Assembly (NCBI GenBank): GCA_030652635.1
Contig: JAUSPW010000026.1
Location: forward strand, 1 to 6,596
Direction of reading: 5' to 3'
From: Pseudohongiella sp.
GTDB taxonomy: Bacteria > Pseudomonadota > Gammaproteobacteria > Pseudomonadales > Pseudohongiellaceae
DNA: 6,596 nt
Part shown: positions 5,219 to 6,596 of the stretch, one piece after another
Layout of the letters: the number at the start of each line of letters is the position of its first letter
How positions within the stretch are numbered: position 1 is the stretch's first letter
The notes under the pieces: model-generated
What the model saw: the letters and a program-made list of their open reading frames with translations, nothing else
What the model was told of the DNA's origin: nothing
Databases searched by the model: none
Program-made: the position numbers and the translations under genes

Positions 5219-5854
5219 ATGAGTGGCAAAAAACCAACAGGTCAGCAGAATACCTTGCGCATTATTGGAGGTTACTGGCGTGGACGTAAATTGCGGTTTC
5301 CAGATGTGCCAGGTTTGCGCCCTACGCCGGACCGTGTCAGAGAGACGCTGTTTAACTGGCTACAAGGACTCACGCTGGACGAGGATTGTCTGGATTTGTA
5401 TGCCGGCAGCGGCGCCTGCGGTCTGGAAGCATTGTCGCGTGGCGCGCGGCATGTGATGTTTGTAGATTCCTCCGCGCAGGCTGCCGCTGCGATCAACTCG
5501 CACCTGACAGTGTTGCAGAGTGCGCAAGGCAGCGTTTACACCGGCACTGCGCAGCAATTTATCAAGACCCGGCAGTTAAACAGGACAGAGACGAGAACGG
5601 ATGTGCCATTCACGCGCTATGGCCTGGTTTTTATGGATCCACCTTTTGCTTCTGACGTCCTGCGCAGTGATTGTGTGGCATTAGAGGCCAGTGGTTTGTT
5701 AAAACCGCATGCCCATATTTACCTCGAATCAGGCCAGGCCTTGCCTCAAGGCAGTGAAAGCGGCGAGTTTCCGGGCAATTGGGCGCTGCGTAAACAGGGC
5801 AAGGCCGGCGCGGTCTGTTATGGTCTCTATGAACGCTACGAGAGTGAAGCATGA
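5219..5854 (+). CDS. rsmD: 16S rRNA (guanine(966)-N(2))-methyltransferase RsmD
   Basis: RsmD uses S-adenosylmethionine to methylate N2 of G966 in the 16S rRNA of assembling small subunits, near the P site. The 211-residue protein has the typical layout: the N-terminal RIIGGYWRGRKLRFPDVPGLRPTPDRVRETLFNWL element (14-48), the SAM-binding motif LDLYAGSGACGLEALSRGA (58-76), an acidic VDSS after the second strand (82-85), and the catalytic motif MDPPF (139-143). Length is close to the roughly 200 residues usual for the family. The ATG at 5219 is preceded by CAGGG at 5206-5210 with an eight-base gap, supporting this start. Its position divergent from ftsY matches E. coli. The stop overlaps the next gene's start by four bases (ATGA). 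An insertion-like polar stretch (about 117-130) precedes the catalytic strand. Confidence 0.96.
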   Translation: MSGKKPTGQQNTLRIIGGYWRGRKLRFPDVPGLRPTPDRVRETLFNWLQGLTLDEDCLDLYAGSGACGLEALSRGARHVMFVDSSAQAAAAINSHLTVLQSAQGSVYTGTAQQFIKTRQLNRTETRTDVPFTRYGLVFMDPPFASDVLRSDCVALEASGLLKPHAHIYLESGQALPQGSESGEFPGNWALRKQGKAGAVCYGLYERYESEA

Positions 5855-6596
5855 ACCGCCTGAACGCCGACGTCAGTTTTGGGGAGCCTTTTGTTGCCCC
5901 ATGGTGGATGCCTGGGGGACACCTGCAGACGGTATGGCGCAAACTTCAGACAAGTCCACAATTGTTGCGACATCGGCGCCGGATAGGTCTGAGCGACGGC
6001 GACTTTATTGATGTTGATTTTGAAACCTCAGCCGCACGCACAGCAGGCAGCCAAAAGCCCTTGGTGTTCCTGTTGCATGGGCTTGCGGGAAGTGCAGACT
6101 CGCCTTACATGATTGCCATGCAGCATGAGTTGTCAGCACAAGGGTTCGAGAGTGTGGCGATGAATCTTCGCGGATGCAGCGGTGAATTTAATCGCAGCGC
6201 CGTGGCTTACCACTCAGGATGTTCTCACGATGTTGAGCAGGTAATCAGCGCTCTTATGCTTGAAATGCCGCCAGACCAAAAACTTGTTGTGATTGGTTAC
6301 TCACTGGGAGCGAATGTGCTCGTCAAGTGGTTAAGTGAGACTGCTCATAAAAACAGGGTGTTGGCGGGGGTCAGTGTCTCAAACCCGTTTTTGCTGGCCC
6401 TGTGTTGCGGTCGCATGAACAACGGTGTGGCCTATTGGTATGGGCGCTACTTTTTAAGTCGGCTGCGTCGTGATCTTGAAGCAAAGCGACAACACTTTGA
6501 GCGCAGTGGTTACGACGATCAATTGCAGATCATCAATGCGCTGGGCTCGCTACAATCGGTCAAAACTTTATGGGATTTTGATGATGCGGTTACCGC
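5851..6596 (+). CDS. YheT-type alpha/beta hydrolase, N-terminal three quarters (runs off the right edge)
   Basis: The open frame from ATG 5851 runs 248 codons to the window edge without a stop. It belongs to the YheT/ABHD1-3-like alpha/beta hydrolase family, putative esterases or hydrolases of unproven substrate. Family marks are the N-terminal PWWMPGGHLQTVWR (17-30), the oxyanion strand FLLHGLAGSADSPY (73-86), NLRGCSGEFNR (105-115), AYHSG (119-123), and the nucleophile elbow GYSLGAN (149-155) with Ser151. The WDFDDAVT stretch (241-248) at the right edge corresponds to the conserved FDD-TAP region. The catalytic Asp and His of the triad should lie beyond the window. E. coli YheT is about 340 residues. 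The start codon overlaps the rsmD stop (ATGA), and only a weak GAGAG lies upstream, so translation is probably coupled to rsmD. The elbow's fourth residue is Ala-Asn rather than the frequent Gly-Asn. Confidence 0.93.
   Translation, partial: MNRLNADVSFGEPFVAPWWMPGGHLQTVWRKLQTSPQLLRHRRRIGLSDGDFIDVDFETSAARTAGSQKPLVFLLHGLAGSADSPYMIAMQHELSAQGFESVAMNLRGCSGEFNRSAVAYHSGCSHDVEQVISALMLEMPPDQKLVVIGYSLGANVLVKWLSETAHKNRVLAGVSVSNPFLLALCCGRMNNGVAYWYGRYFLSRLRRDLEAKRQHFERSGYDDQLQIINALGSLQSVKTLWDFDDAVT

Noticed and set aside
1..6596. Search for a novel accessory system, mobile element, CRISPR array or phage-like genes.
   Set aside because: Every sizeable frame is accounted for by a conserved housekeeping gene in a known order. 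No repeats, transposase fragments or composition breaks were visible by eye.

Overview
The window is core chromosome from a gammaproteobacterium. The ftsY-ftsE-ftsX-rpoH order, with rsmD divergent from ftsY, is the arrangement known from Escherichia and Pseudomonas. The RpoH protein reads closer to the Pseudomonas form than the E. coli form, for example in its VNSI start of region 1.2 and its KATLHDLAAKYNVSAERIRQLE helix-turn-helix. Together with the moderate base composition and the DUF423-thiS-thiG cluster after rpoH, this suggests a Pseudomonadales/Cellvibrionales-type organism. That placement is an inference and stops at order level.

Layout, left to right. Positions 1-902 (minus strand) hold a three-gene unit read right to left: a DUF423 membrane protein, thiS (sulfur-carrier protein, TTG start) and the first 86 codons of thiG (thiazole synthase), which runs off the left edge. 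A strong intrinsic terminator at about 952-986 separates it from rpoH (heat-shock sigma factor, minus strand). Upstream of rpoH is a 214-bp leader/promoter region with several candidate signals. Next come ftsX, ftsE and ftsY, also on the minus strand. They are translationally coupled by 1-nt (ftsE/ftsX) and 4-nt (ftsY/ftsE) overlaps and transcribed in the order ftsY, ftsE, ftsX. A 226-bp divergent promoter region (4993-5218) leads to rsmD on the plus strand. rsmD overlaps by 4 nt a YheT-type alpha/beta hydrolase gene that runs off the right edge.

How the genes work together: FtsY is the SRP receptor for co-translational membrane targeting. FtsE and FtsX form the ABC-type complex that controls septal peptidoglycan hydrolysis. 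RpoH is the heat-shock sigma factor, which in E. coli is itself controlled through SRP/FtsY. ThiS and ThiG make the thiazole half of thiamine. RsmD methylates G966 of 16S rRNA.

I see no mobile elements, CRISPR arrays, tRNA/rRNA genes or defence systems, and no evidence of a previously undescribed multi-gene system. The parts most worth checking are regulatory: a candidate sigma-32-type promoter (CTTGAAA) upstream of rpoH, a hairpin that would cover the rpoH ribosome binding site, and the co-transcription of the uncharacterised DUF423 membrane protein with thiS and thiG. No gap longer than 300 bp is without a gene.
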